Positions 1 to 10,625 of a stretch of DNA of 64,000 bases are shown piece by piece. Each line of letters begins with the position of its first letter. Position 1 is the stretch's first letter. A model generated the notes under the pieces. It made no database searches, was not told where the DNA came from, and saw only the letters and a list, made by a program, of their open reading frames with translations. The stretch covers positions 124,001-188,000 of the forward strand of contig NZ_JAWRCU010000012.1 of assembly GCF_033542235.1 (NCBI RefSeq), written 5' to 3'. The position numbers and the translations under genes were made by a program. Source of the DNA: JAWRCU01 sp033542235. Lineage in GTDB: Bacteria > Pseudomonadota > Alphaproteobacteria > Rhizobiales > Rhizobiaceae.

Positions 1-1
1 C

Positions 2-454
2 GCGGCAATCGGCATCAAGGCCAGCCTCAAGGCGCTCGACCAGGCAAGCGTAATCGCGGCCGGCGGGCAGAAGGATGGCGCGCCGATGGTCTGGTCGGGC
101 GGCATGGCGTGGATTGCCGACTTCCCGGATGCGTCGAACTTCTACGGCCCGATCCTTGCGTGCGCCAGCGCGGTGCCGGGCGGCTGGAACTGGGCCTGGT
201 ACTGCAACAAGGACCTGGAAACGAAGGCTGCTGAAGCCAACGCCATGACCGATCCGGCCAAGACCGAGGATCGTAACAAGGCGTGGAGCGCGATCTTCGA
301 CAAGATCATGGAGGACGCGCCCTGGGCGCCTGTCTTCAACGAGAACCGCTACACGCTGAAGTCCGCGCGCATGGGCGGCGCCGACAACCTCTATGTCGAC
401 CCGGTCCACATCCCGATCAATTACGACAATGTGTACGTGACCGATGTGCAGTAA
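2..454 (+). CDS. Peptide-type ABC transporter substrate-binding protein, C-terminal part
   Basis: An open frame enters from the left edge and runs to a TAA; only about the last 150 residues are present. The end of the chain (GGMAWIADFPDASNFYGPIL, later APWAPVFNENRYTL) matches the C-terminal lobe of family 5 extracytoplasmic solute-binding proteins, which are usually 500-550 residues and bind peptides, sugars or amides in the periplasm. The stop lies inside the first codons of the acetamidase/formamidase gene, so the two are probably translationally coupled. The double ATPase gene downstream would energise the transporter; the permeases are presumably upstream of the window. The substrate cannot be read from the sequence, but coupling to an amidase suggests an amide or short peptide. 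Confidence 0.85.
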   Translation, partial: AAIGIKASLKALDQASVIAAGGQKDGAPMVWSGGMAWIADFPDASNFYGPILACASAVPGGWNWAWYCNKDLETKAAEANAMTDPAKTEDRNKAWSAIFDKIMEDAPWAPVFNENRYTLKSARMGGADNLYVDPVHIPINYDNVYVTDVQ

Positions 455-1388
455 GTGCGACTACTCGATCCACGGACGCCACCATCACTTCGGCTGGGAC
501 AATAGCCTTGCCCCAGCCGAGCGGGTGGCGCCCGGCTCGACCATCGAATTTCAATGTATCGATGCGTCTGGCGGCCAGCTCGGCACGGAGAGCACGCTTG
601 CGGACGTCGCCCGGCTCGACTTCGGCAAGGTTAACCCGGTAACCGGGCCCATCTTCGTCGAAGGCGCAGAGCCCGGCGATGCGCTGAAGATAACGATCGA
701 GGCGTTCAAGCCGTCCGGTTTCGGCTGGACGGCAAACATTCCAGGATTCGGCCTGCTCTCCGACAGCTTCAAGGAGCCGGCCCTGAACATCTGGAAATAC
801 GACGCCACATCGATGGAGCCGGCCCTATACGGCAGGAATGCCCGCGTGCCGCTGAAGCCGTTCGCCGGCACGATCGGCAATGCGTTGGCCGAACCGGGTC
901 TCCATTCGGTGGTGCCGCCGCGGCGCGTCGGCGGCAACCTCGACATCCGCGATCTGTCAGCCGGTACGGTGCTCTATTTGCCGGTGGAGGTGGCCGGCGC
1001 GCTGTTCTCCGTCGGCGACACGCATGCGGCCCAGGGCGACGGCGAGGTCTGCGGAACGGCGATCGAGAGCCCGATGGACGTCGTGCTCACCCTCGACCTC
1101 GTCAAGGATGCGCGGCTTAAAACCCCGCGCTTCACGACACCGGGCCCGGTGTCGCGCCACCTGGACGCGAAAGGCTACGAGGTGACGACCGGCATCGGAC
1201 CGGACTTGATGGAAGGGGCCAAGAGCGCGGTGTCGCAGATGATCGACCTGCTCGCCGCCCGCTACCAGATGGACCCGGTCGAAGCCTATATGCTCGTCTC
1301 GGTCTGCGGCGATCTCAGGATCAGCGAGATCGTCGACATGCCGAACTGGGTGGTGTCGTTCTATTTTCCGCGCTGCGTGTTCGAATGA
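444..1388 (+). CDS. Acetamidase/formamidase family protein
   Basis: 314 residues, a normal length for the FmdA/AmdA family, cytoplasmic enzymes that hydrolyse formamide or acetamide to ammonia and the acid. Family marks are the N-terminal HHHFGWDN block followed by the beta-rich VAPGSTIEFQ strand, the central GDTHAAQGDGEVCGTAIE signature (histidine and acid residues of the metal site), and a C-terminal MLVSVCGDLRISEIVD segment. The ATG at 444 overlaps the upstream binding-protein stop by 11 nt, which favours this start and indicates co-transcription with the transporter. Inference: the imported amide is hydrolysed here as a nitrogen source. The exact substrate within the family cannot be decided. 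Confidence 0.88.
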   Translation: MCSKCDYSIHGRHHHFGWDNSLAPAERVAPGSTIEFQCIDASGGQLGTESTLADVARLDFGKVNPVTGPIFVEGAEPGDALKITIEAFKPSGFGWTANIPGFGLLSDSFKEPALNIWKYDATSMEPALYGRNARVPLKPFAGTIGNALAEPGLHSVVPPRRVGGNLDIRDLSAGTVLYLPVEVAGALFSVGDTHAAQGDGEVCGTAIESPMDVVLTLDLVKDARLKTPRFTTPGPVSRHLDAKGYEVTTGIGPDLMEGAKSAVSQMIDLLAARYQMDPVEAYMLVSVCGDLRISEIVDMPNWVVSFYFPRCVFE

Positions 1389-1450
1389 CGGCTTTGGGTA
1401 TTTTCGAGGGTTGATCTCTTTGGGACGCCTGACACGACGGCGCCCTATGG

Positions 1451-1609
1451 CGCCCCCCTCTGTCCTGCCGGACATCTCCCCCACAAGGGGGGAGATTGGA
1501 CGGCCGCTTTGGGTTCGCCAATCGCCAACGTCGAAGATTGGCGAAATCATAAATGAAGGCGCAATCTCCCCCCTTGTGGGGGAGATGTCCGGCAGGACAG
1601 AGGGGGGCG
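1451..1609. repeat. Long palindromic intergenic element, copy 1
   Basis: Two 48-bp arms (1451-1498 and 1562-1609) are perfect inverted repeats around a 63-bp centre, with the core GGACATCTCCCCCACAAGG. A second copy with almost the same arms and a related centre lies at 34654-34809. Such elements are common between genes in rhizobia; the transcript would fold into a very stable stem and may end or process the acetamidase message. Confidence 0.9.
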
Positions 1610-1646
1610 CGACGTACTCCAGCGGCCGCCATCAGGGGCGGTTGCC

Positions 1647-3455
<1,809 letters not shown>

Positions 3456-3480
3456 AGCCTTCTGCCTTTAGGTTGGCGCC

Positions 3481-3586
3481 GCCCCTCACCCTTACCCTCT
3501 CCCCGTGAAAAACGGGGAGAGGGGGTTCTGAGACGTTGCCGCCCCCCTCTCCCCGTCCTTACGGGGAGAGGGTAAGGGTGAGGGGC
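3481..3586. repeat. Palindromic repeat between convergent genes, possible terminator
   Basis: Perfect 26-bp inverted arms at 3481-3506 and 3561-3586 built from the motif CTCTCCCCGT, with additional internal pairing (ACGGGGAGAGGGGG). It fills the gap between the end of the double ATPase gene and the convergent binding-protein gene and could stop transcription from both sides. Confidence 0.8.
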
Positions 3587-3681
3587 AGCGCCGGCGTCTG
3601 GTGATTTGCAGAACGCGTTGGAGCGCCCTGCCGCGCTCATGGACGATCCATGCCTTGCTTGCCAGCCTATCGGAAAAAGGC

Positions 3682-5331
3682 TCAGGATTCCAGCCAGACT
3701 CCCTGCAAGTCCATCTCGAAGGTTTGGTGCACGCTATAATTCTTCACCTTCTGGTTCATGTGGCTATACAGCTTCTGCCAGAACGGCTGAATGATGACGC
3801 CTGAATCCTGCAGGATCTGCTCGACGTCCTTCATGACTTCGCGCCGCTTCGCCACATCGACGATCGAGAGGGCCTGTTTCAGCTTGGCATCGAACTCGGG
3901 GTTCGAGTAGCCCGTCTCATTCCAGGCCTCACCCGTGCGATAGCCCAATGCGAGCACCTGGACGCCAAGAGGACGCATGTACCAGATGGTCATGGAGTAG
4001 GGGAATTTCGTCCAGTCGTTCCAGAAAGTTGCGCCCGGCAATACGGTGCGCTTCACCTTGATGCCGGCGTCGCGAAGCTGGGCGGCGACTGCGTCGCCCG
4101 TGTTCTTCTGCCACTCGTCGTCGACCGTGATCAGTTCGTGCTCGAAATCTGCTTGGCCGGCTTCGGCCATCAGTTTCTTGGCCCCCGCAACATCGCGGGT
4201 CTTCTTCGGCAACGGGTAGTATTCGGGATGGATGGGGCTCACGTGATGGTTTTCTCCGACCGTCCCGCGACCACTATACCCCAACTGCAGCACGGCGTTG
4301 TTGTCGACGGCCATCTGCAGCGCGTTGCGCACCCTTTGGTCGCCATAAGGCTTGTGCGTGACATTGGTGCGCGCGACCAGAGTCGTCGCGGTGTCGACCT
4401 CCGATTTCACCAGGTCCATCTTGTCCAGAACGTCGATGAAATCGGCCGGCGTTTCGAGATTCATGTCGATCTCCCCCGAATCGAACGCGCTCACGGTCGC
4501 GGAGAAGTCAGTGCCGTAGTCGATGAACTCGACCCCATCGAGAGGCGCTTCACCTCCCCACCATTTGCCATTCTCCCGCCGCTTCACGACGGCCTTCCCG
4601 CCGACGGCATAGGACACCAGCTCGAATGCGCCGGTGCCGATCGGTTTGGCTATGGGGTCGGCACCGTCGGCATCGAAGTTGCGATGAACCACGAGTGCAG
4701 GGTAATCGGTGAAGTTGGCAATAAGGGATATGTCCGGTGCGTTGAGCGTCAGCTTGACCGTATGGTCGTCGACCTTGGTAATCGCTCCGTCCTTGGCCTT
4801 GCCGGTTTTGTCATCAATTAGTGCGCCGACGCGCGCTGCCATGGAATTCCCGGGGACTGCCTTCTCGCACCAGCGATTCAGATTGTGGACGACATCGTCG
4901 GCATTGAAGGCATCGCCATTGTTCCAGGTTACACCCTTGCGCAGATGCAACACATATTGGGTGGCGTCGTCACTCACCTCCCAGCTTTCCAGCAGCACCG
5001 GTTCGAATGTGAACTGATGCGTGTAACGGACGAGCGGCTCGAGCCAGCTGCGTGAAATATTCGCAAGTTCGACCCAGTCGTAGGTGCGCGGATCCTTCTG
5101 AGCCTTGACCGGCATTGCTACGCGCAGCGTGCCGCCCTTCTTCGGCTCCTCCGCGAGCGCTGGCTTCGGCGCGGCCAGGCCGAGCATGCCATAGGCAAAC
5201 GCCGTCGACGCTCCGAACGCGCTTGCCAGCGCCAGAAACTCGCGCCGATCTATCCTGCCTTCACGAGCATCCCTGGCCATATGCTCGATGGCCTCCGGCA
5301 CACGATTGCCGTTGTTTCTATAAAAGCGCAT
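3682..5331 (-). CDS. Family 5 extracytoplasmic solute-binding protein with Tat signal
   Basis: 549 residues from the ATG at 5331. That start is preferred over the ATG six codons upstream because an AAGGGAGA Shine-Dalgarno sequence lies directly before it. Near residue 30 a twin-arginine motif (DRREFLALA) precedes a hydrophobic stretch and ends near ALAEEPKKGG, so export is probably by the Tat pathway in folded form. The mature part has the family 5 layout (GGTLRVAMP at the start, LRKGVTWNNGDAFNADDVV in the binding lobe). It is the last gene of the minus-strand operon with the StcD-like demethylase and the MttB-like methyltransferase, so it may deliver their methylated amine. No permease or ATPase for it lies next to it, which is unusual; it may borrow a transporter such as the one with the 1647 ATPase. 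Confidence 0.9.
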   Translation of the reverse strand: MRFYRNNGNRVPEAIEHMARDAREGRIDRREFLALASAFGASTAFAYGMLGLAAPKPALAEEPKKGGTLRVAMPVKAQKDPRTYDWVELANISRSWLEPLVRYTHQFTFEPVLLESWEVSDDATQYVLHLRKGVTWNNGDAFNADDVVHNLNRWCEKAVPGNSMAARVGALIDDKTGKAKDGAITKVDDHTVKLTLNAPDISLIANFTDYPALVVHRNFDADGADPIAKPIGTGAFELVSYAVGGKAVVKRRENGKWWGGEAPLDGVEFIDYGTDFSATVSAFDSGEIDMNLETPADFIDVLDKMDLVKSEVDTATTLVARTNVTHKPYGDQRVRNALQMAVDNNAVLQLGYSGRGTVGENHHVSPIHPEYYPLPKKTRDVAGAKKLMAEAGQADFEHELITVDDEWQKNTGDAVAAQLRDAGIKVKRTVLPGATFWNDWTKFPYSMTIWYMRPLGVQVLALGYRTGEAWNETGYSNPEFDAKLKQALSIVDVAKRREVMKDVEQILQDSGVIIQPFWQKLYSHMNQKVKNYSVHQTFEMDLQGVWLES

Positions 5332-5394
5332 TTCTCTTCTCCCTTTCATGTTCCCGACGATGGCCGCCTTTTTTGTTTTCTTCGGCGACCAACT

Positions 5395-7449
5395 TCATAG
5401 CCTCAGGCCGAACCTGATCCCGTCATAGACGGCGGCGTGGATGTTGCGGGCGGCAACCGCGTCGCCGATGCGGAATAGTGTGAAGGCGGCCTCCGACCGG
5501 ATCGTTGGAAAGATCTCGCCGCCTTCGACGAGGCGTTCGTAGTCGACCGCGCCGCCGTTCTTCGACAGGGGCTTCAGCGCGAAATAGAGCTCGTCGAGTG
5601 GTAGCGTCCCATGCTCGGCCACCACCTGGTCGACCCGGCGCTCCTCGCTCCAGCCGCTCGCGAAATCCGAGCCTAGCGTGGCGACGAGCTGGTTGCCGTC
5701 GCGGCGCACCGATTTGAGCCGTGTGTTGATGGTGATCCGCACGCCCTTCTCATGGAAGGCGCGCATATAGGGAACGTGGTTCATGCCGCCCATTTCCGGT
5801 GCGAAGAAGCGCTCCGGCGAGACAAGCTCCAGCTTTGCGCCGGCATTGGCGATCAGCTCGGCAGCGGTCATGCCCTGATGGCCGCCATTGTCGTCGTAGA
5901 GCAGCACATTCTCGGCCGGCTTGACGGCGCCCGAGATGATGTCCCAGCTCGAGGTCACAAGGTCGCCGCCGGCTTCGAGCGGCGGATTCTGCGGCAGGCC
6001 GCCGGTCGCGATCACCACGACCTCCGGCCCGAGCGAAATGACATCGTCCGTCTCGGCCCAGACGTCGTACCGCATCTCGACGCCAAGCCTTTCGAGCTCC
6101 GACAGCCGCCAGTCGACGATACCGATCAGCTCCTTGCGGCGCGGATTCTGTGCGGCGAGCCGCACCTGTCCGCCGGCCTGCGGAGCCGCTTCGAGCACGG
6201 TGACGGAATGGCCGCGCTCGGCGGCGACACGCGCGGCCTCCAGCCCGGCTGCACCCGCGCCGACCACCACGACCTTCTTCAGCGGACCGTCGCTGCGCGA
6301 AATCACATGCGGGATGGTGGCCTCGCGGCCCGTCGCGGCGTTGTGGATGCAGAGCGCCTCGCCACCCTCATAGATCCGGTCGAGGCAATAGGTGGCGCCG
6401 ACGCAGGGGCGTATACGGTGCTCCTCGCCTGCCATCACTTTGGCGATGATGTAGGGGTCGGCGATATGCGGCCTCGTCAGCCCGACCATGTCGAGCTTGC
6501 CTGTCGCTATCGCATGTCTGGCGGTGGCGACATCGGAGATGCGCGCGGCATGAAAGACGGGGAACTTCGTCGCCGCCCGCACCTCGCCCGCGAAGTCGAG
6601 ATGGGGGGCGGAGCGCATGCCGGTGATCGGGATCACCTTGGTGAGCGCCGCGTCGGTCTCGATCGTGCCACGGATGATGTTGAGGAAATCAACCTTGCCC
6701 GAGCCGGCAAGCCGTTTGGCGATTTCGACACCTTCCTCCTTGCCGATGCCTTGTTCGAGATCCTCATCGGCGACCATGCGAATGCCGACGATGAAATCCG
6801 GGCCGACGGCCGCGCGCACCGCATCGAGCACGCGGAACGAAAAGCGCAGCCGGTTGTCGAGCGAGCCGCCATATTCGTCCTCGCGCCGGTTGGTGGCCGG
6901 CGACCAGAAGCCATCCATCAAATGGCCGTAGGCTTCGAACTCGATGCCGTCGAGGCCGGCCGCCTGCATCCGCTCAGCCGCGCTCGCATAATCGGCGACG
7001 ATGCGCTCGATGTCCCAGTCCTCGGCTTCCTTTGGAAAGGAGCGATGCGCGGGTTCGCGCACCGGCGAGGCCGCCAGCACCGGCAGCCAGTCGGCCCTGT
7101 TCCAGCCGGTGCGGCGGCCGAGATGCGTGAGCTGGATCATCACCTTGCAGTCATATTCGTGGCTGGCGTCGGCGAGCTCCCTCAGCCACGGCACGATCTC
7201 GTCACGATACGCCTGGAGATTGCCGAAGGCGGCCGGGCTGTCGCGTGCGACGAGCGCCGAGCCGGCCGTCATGGTGAGCGCCATCCCGCCTTTGGCCTTC
7301 TCGGCATGGTAGAGCCGGTAGCGCTCCTTCGGCATGCCGTCCTCCGAATAGGCCGGCTCATGACTGGTCGACATGACGCGGTTCTTCAGCGTCAGGTGCT
7401 TGAGCTGGTAGGGCTGGAGGAGCGGGTCGTTGCGAAGCGAAATGTTCAT
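5395..7449 (-). CDS. StcD-like N-methylproline demethylase (FMN/FAD/Fe-S oxidoreductase)
   Basis: 684 residues. Residues 1-340 form the Old Yellow Enzyme-type FMN barrel, then an Fe-S loop, then an FAD/NAD(P) domain starting at KKVVVVGAGAAGLEAARVAA, as in trimethylamine dehydrogenase. The start (NDPLLQPYQLKHLTLKNR) and the segment SHEPAYSEDGMPKERYR closely match, from memory, the Sinorhizobium stachydrine-locus StcD protein, which removes the methyl group of N-methylproline. The Fe-S loop reads CVGATYC, then LDRIYEGGEALC, so one of the four usual cysteines is alanine; StcD seems to share this. It is 45 nt upstream of the binding-protein gene and 95 nt downstream of the MttB-like gene, in one operon. 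The product methyl group would leave as formaldehyde, which fits the GFA-family gene in the same operon. The real substrate may be another N-methyl amine. Confidence 0.87.
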   Translation of the reverse strand: MNISLRNDPLLQPYQLKHLTLKNRVMSTSHEPAYSEDGMPKERYRLYHAEKAKGGMALTMTAGSALVARDSPAAFGNLQAYRDEIVPWLRELADASHEYDCKVMIQLTHLGRRTGWNRADWLPVLAASPVREPAHRSFPKEAEDWDIERIVADYASAAERMQAAGLDGIEFEAYGHLMDGFWSPATNRREDEYGGSLDNRLRFSFRVLDAVRAAVGPDFIVGIRMVADEDLEQGIGKEEGVEIAKRLAGSGKVDFLNIIRGTIETDAALTKVIPITGMRSAPHLDFAGEVRAATKFPVFHAARISDVATARHAIATGKLDMVGLTRPHIADPYIIAKVMAGEEHRIRPCVGATYCLDRIYEGGEALCIHNAATGREATIPHVISRSDGPLKKVVVVGAGAAGLEAARVAAERGHSVTVLEAAPQAGGQVRLAAQNPRRKELIGIVDWRLSELERLGVEMRYDVWAETDDVISLGPEVVVIATGGLPQNPPLEAGGDLVTSSWDIISGAVKPAENVLLYDDNGGHQGMTAAELIANAGAKLELVSPERFFAPEMGGMNHVPYMRAFHEKGVRITINTRLKSVRRDGNQLVATLGSDFASGWSEERRVDQVVAEHGTLPLDELYFALKPLSKNGGAVDYERLVEGGEIFPTIRSEAAFTLFRIGDAVAARNIHAAVYDGIRFGLRL

Positions 7450-7544
7450 GAGCCGATGCCTTCTCTGTCAGGAGTCGGCCATTTCTGAGTTCTGAGTGGC
7501 ATCGCGTCCCGAAGCGCTTTGTCGATTACATTTTGTCGTGGCAT

Positions 7545-9095
7545 TTAGGTGATGCTGTTCGGCAGTTGCTCCTCGCGCCGCGCGATGAAGTCTTGCAGGC
7601 CATCGGCGATGCCTTCGTCCAGCTTCGGTTCCTCGTAGTCCAAAAGCATCGCTCGCGCCTTCTCGCGACCGCGCGTGTCGTGGTCCTTTGCGCCGTCGGC
7701 GCTCCACTGTTCGAAGGAATTGAAGTCCATCAGGCTCGGCATGAAGAAGGCCGATTCAAAATGTTCGAGCGTGTGCTGGGTACCGAGGAAATGGCCGGCC
7801 GGCCCGACCTCGCGAATGGCCGCCATTGCGTCTTTGAAGTCGTCGAAGGACAGCCCGCCCGCATATTTGTACCATCCGACGAGCTGTTCGCAGTCGGTGA
7901 CGAATTTCGAGTAGCCGCAGGTCAGGCCGGCCTCGAGCCATCCGGCCACGTGCCAGATATAGTTGGCGCCCGACAGGATGGCGGCATGCATCAGCATGTT
8001 CGCCTCGTAACCCGCCTGGGCGTCGTTCAGCTTCGATCCGACGTGGAAACCCGACGTGCGCCATGGAAGCCGGTACTTACGCGCAAGTGCGCCCATCACA
8101 TACATCATCTGCGCGGCTTCCGGCGTGCCGCCCATGGGAGCTCCGGTCTTCATGTCGACCGTGACCATGAACTGCCCGTAGATCTGGGGCGAACCCGGAC
8201 GAACGAGCTGGGTGAACGCAACCCCCGCCAGAGCTTCCGCATTGACCTGCGCCACCGCCCCCACCGCCGACGCCGAAGTCGATGCTCCGCAGAGCGCGAA
8301 GGGCGCCAGGATCAGCGGCTGGTTGTTGCGCGCATAGACCTTCATCGCGTCCAGCATTGTGGCATCCCATACCAGCGGCGAATTGCAGTTGGTGATGGAG
8401 ACAAGGACGGGATTATCCCTGACGAAATCCCTGCCGAAGACGATGCCTGCCATCTCCATCGTGTCTTCGGCGCGATCGCTGGACGTGACGATGCCCATGA
8501 ACGGCTTGTCGGAATGCTTCAGCGCCGAATGAATGATGTGGAGATGCCGCTTCGGCACGGGAATATCCATCGGCTCGCAAATGATCGAGCTGGAGGAGTG
8601 CAGCGCCGGGGCCATGTAGGCGAGCTTATGGAAGTTGTGGAGGTCGGCGAGCGTCCCGTACCGCCTGTTATTGTCGAGATCGCGCACATAGGGCGCGCCA
8701 TACATGGGAACAAAGACGGAATTGGCTCCCCCCACCCGGACGGTGCGTTCCGGGTTTCGCGCGAAAAGCGTGAACTCGGAGGGGACCTTCGAAACGAGTT
8801 CCATCAGCAGGTTGCGGTCGATCAGTACTCTCGTTCCCGACACGTCGGCTCCGGCAGCCTTCCAGATCTCGATGGCTTCGTCGTCGCGGAACTCGCATCC
8901 CACCTCTTCGAGGATGCCGAGCGACTCCTGATGGATCAGTTCCACCGCCTCGTCGGGGACCATCTGGTAGACGGGAATCTTGCGCACCAGAGTGGGAAAA
9001 GACGCCATTGGCGTGCTGCGCAGGGCCTTGCGCCCGATGCGTCCACCGCCGCGCCGGTTGGGAGTGACCTGACCGATGGCTTGCTCGACTTCCAT
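7545..9095 (-). CDS. MttB-like methylamine/betaine methyltransferase without pyrrolysine
   Basis: 516 residues of the trimethylamine methyltransferase family (COG5598 type). The ATG at 9095 is chosen over a TTG at 9122 because GGAG lies 8 nt before it. Typical blocks are SLGILEEVGCEFRDDEA near residue 65, the GTLADLHNFHKLAYMAP segment and the C-terminal LGTQHTLEHF. There is no in-frame TAG, so this is a pyrrolysine-free member; known non-Pyl members (MtgB, MtpB, MtcB) demethylate quaternary amines such as glycine betaine, proline betaine or carnitine and pass the methyl to a corrinoid protein. No corrinoid protein gene is in the window. Placement between a LysR gene and a StcD-like demethylase suggests proline-betaine-type substrates: this enzyme would remove the first methyl and the StcD homologue the second. 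That order is inference. Confidence 0.88.
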   Translation of the reverse strand: MEVEQAIGQVTPNRRGGGRIGRKALRSTPMASFPTLVRKIPVYQMVPDEAVELIHQESLGILEEVGCEFRDDEAIEIWKAAGADVSGTRVLIDRNLLMELVSKVPSEFTLFARNPERTVRVGGANSVFVPMYGAPYVRDLDNNRRYGTLADLHNFHKLAYMAPALHSSSSIICEPMDIPVPKRHLHIIHSALKHSDKPFMGIVTSSDRAEDTMEMAGIVFGRDFVRDNPVLVSITNCNSPLVWDATMLDAMKVYARNNQPLILAPFALCGASTSASAVGAVAQVNAEALAGVAFTQLVRPGSPQIYGQFMVTVDMKTGAPMGGTPEAAQMMYVMGALARKYRLPWRTSGFHVGSKLNDAQAGYEANMLMHAAILSGANYIWHVAGWLEAGLTCGYSKFVTDCEQLVGWYKYAGGLSFDDFKDAMAAIREVGPAGHFLGTQHTLEHFESAFFMPSLMDFNSFEQWSADGAKDHDTRGREKARAMLLDYEEPKLDEGIADGLQDFIARREEQLPNSIT

Positions 9096-9183
9096 GCTGA
9101 TGCTCCGGCAAACGATCGCCAAAGGAACGCCGTAGCTTCATCCGGTTCAAGCGAATAAGCGACGTCTCTCGGTTGAGTAGAAC

Positions 9184-10080
9184 TCAATCGTCGAGCGCCA
9201 GAAGCCACTCCTTGAAGATCTCCGCCTGGCGACTGAGCGGCCTTTTCGCGCTCCATGTGATGAAATAGGATTGAGGCGCGGTGATTTCCGCGTCGGTCAG
9301 CTGCTGCAAGTCGCCGGACTCGATCAGTGGCTGCACCAGACTGGCCCAACCGAGCGCGACTCCCTGACCGCTGCGGGCGGCCTGCAATGCGACGACGTAG
9401 CTGTTGAAGCGACGCACGTTCAACCGCCGCGGCGGCGCTCCGAGCTCGCGCAGGAAATCCGCCCAGGTCGTCCAGGTCCAATCGATTCCCTCGACAGAGA
9501 GAAGCTGCAGCTTCGCTAGCTCGTCCAGCGACTGCACGGTGTGCTCCCGGGCAAACGCAGGGCTCGCTACCGCAAATATGCGGTCATCATAGAGCTTTGC
9601 CGACACCTCGTCCGGCCATTCGCCGTCTCCGTATCGGAAGCGGAGATCAATGTCTGGGCGGTCGAGGCCGCGCGCATGGTCCGATATCACGTGATCGATG
9701 ATGATGTTCTGGTGGCTGTTCCAGAAAGAACCCAGACGTGGCATCAGCCAGAGCTGGGCGAGCGCCATGGTGCTTCCAATGGTGACGCTCGACTGGCCCC
9801 CGGATGTTCTGATCTGGCGAAACGTGCCGGAGACGCGTTCGAATGCCTCGCGCAGAGCCGCCGCAATCGTCTCGCCCTCCCTGGTCAGATCGAGCGCGCG
9901 ATGGCGTCGGACAAACAGTGCATGGCCGAGCTCCTCTTCGAGCAATCTTACCTGCTTGGATATCGCGCCTGGTGTGACGTTGAGCTCCTCGGCGGCTCTG
10001 GTCAGGGAGAGATGACGGGCGGCGGCCTCGAAGGCTGCGAGTGCGTTGAGCGACGGGAGATCATAGTACCTGCGGACCAT
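9184..10080 (-). CDS. LysR-family transcriptional regulator (GcvA-like)
   Basis: 298 residues. The N-terminal winged helix-turn-helix is clear (LPSLNALAAFEAAARHLSLT followed by RAAEELNVTPGAISKQVRLLE), and the rest is a periplasmic-binding-like co-inducer domain; the pattern, including LSVEGIDWTWTTWADFL, is that of the GcvA subgroup. It lies in the same direction as its neighbours, 12 nt after the GFA-family gene and 61-88 nt before the MttB-like gene, so it is probably transcribed inside the operon it controls rather than divergently. It may also act on the divergent oxidoreductase gene that starts at 10626. The inducer is probably the methylated amine or a product of it. Confidence 0.93.
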   Translation of the reverse strand: MVRRYYDLPSLNALAAFEAAARHLSLTRAAEELNVTPGAISKQVRLLEEELGHALFVRRHRALDLTREGETIAAALREAFERVSGTFRQIRTSGGQSSVTIGSTMALAQLWLMPRLGSFWNSHQNIIIDHVISDHARGLDRPDIDLRFRYGDGEWPDEVSAKLYDDRIFAVASPAFAREHTVQSLDELAKLQLLSVEGIDWTWTTWADFLRELGAPPRRLNVRRFNSYVVALQAARSGQGVALGWASLVQPLIESGDLQQLTDAEITAPQSYFITWSAKRPLSRQAEIFKEWLLALDD

Positions 10081-10092
10081 ATGATTTCACGC

Positions 10093-10515
10093 TCATGCAG
10101 GGTGCGAGGCAGGCGGAGGCGGCTGCCCCTCGAAACTCGGCAGGCTTTCATTCACGCAGGCCCATGACGGCGCACTGGCTGTCCAGATCGTCGCCGCTGG
10201 CCTGGCGACCTCCGGGTCGTCCAGCGTTCCGGCGCGCACAAAGATCAGATGCGGCCGTACTTCGGCCTCGCTGAACAGATGCGTTCCACATGTGGGGCAG
10301 AAGCGCCGGTGCATCCTGTTGCCGCTGTCTGCTGTGCTCTGGAAATCTGAGGTCGTACCAGTGATCGACATTCCGGCCGACGGAAAACAGACGCTGACCG
10401 CAGCGTTCCCGGCCGCGATGTATTGGCAGAGCCGGCACCAGCACAGCCGCGTGATGATCGGCTCGGCGTCCGTCCGGTAGCGGACGGCCCCGCACAGACA
10501 TCCGCCTGCAACCAT
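10093..10515 (-). CDS. GFA-family (glutathione-dependent formaldehyde-activating-like) zinc protein
   Basis: 140 residues from the ATG at 10515, chosen because GGGGAGG lies just upstream; an ATG ten codons further out lacks this. The CENP-V/GFA fold is shown by the GGCLCGAVRYR opening, the CWCRLCQ pair and the FCPTCGTHLFSE motif, all zinc ligands. Members of the family are often annotated as formaldehyde-activating, although the enzymatic role of the founding protein is debated. Here the setting supports a link to formaldehyde, because two demethylating flavoproteins that would release it flank this gene. It is the first gene of the minus-strand operon, whose promoter should lie in the 110-nt gap to the divergent gene at 10626. 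Confidence 0.88.
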   Translation of the reverse strand: MVAGGCLCGAVRYRTDAEPIITRLCWCRLCQYIAAGNAAVSVCFPSAGMSITGTTSDFQSTADSGNRMHRRFCPTCGTHLFSEAEVRPHLIFVRAGTLDDPEVARPAATIWTASAPSWACVNESLPSFEGQPPPPASHPA

Positions 10516-10625
10516 TTCATCCTCCCCAGGATAGCGATCAGTCAAAAACCGGTACGAGTTGACCAGCGCCCGGCCTGTCAGTCAAATGCGGACGCATCGA
10601 CACGGTTACTCCGAGGGAGGAGGCA

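Noticed and set aside
5752..7488. 578-codon open frame on the plus strand
   Set aside because: It is antisense to the StcD-like gene; the translation is rich in His, Arg and Gly with no family pattern, a usual shadow in high-GC DNA.
7545..9095. Pyrrolysine (amber) codon in the MttB-like gene
   Set aside because: No in-frame TAG is present and the frame is continuous, so this is the non-Pyl branch of the family.
7533..9158. 541-codon open frame on the plus strand
   Set aside because: Antisense to the MttB-like gene, with no domain; the opposite strand has clear family motifs and a ribosome-binding site.
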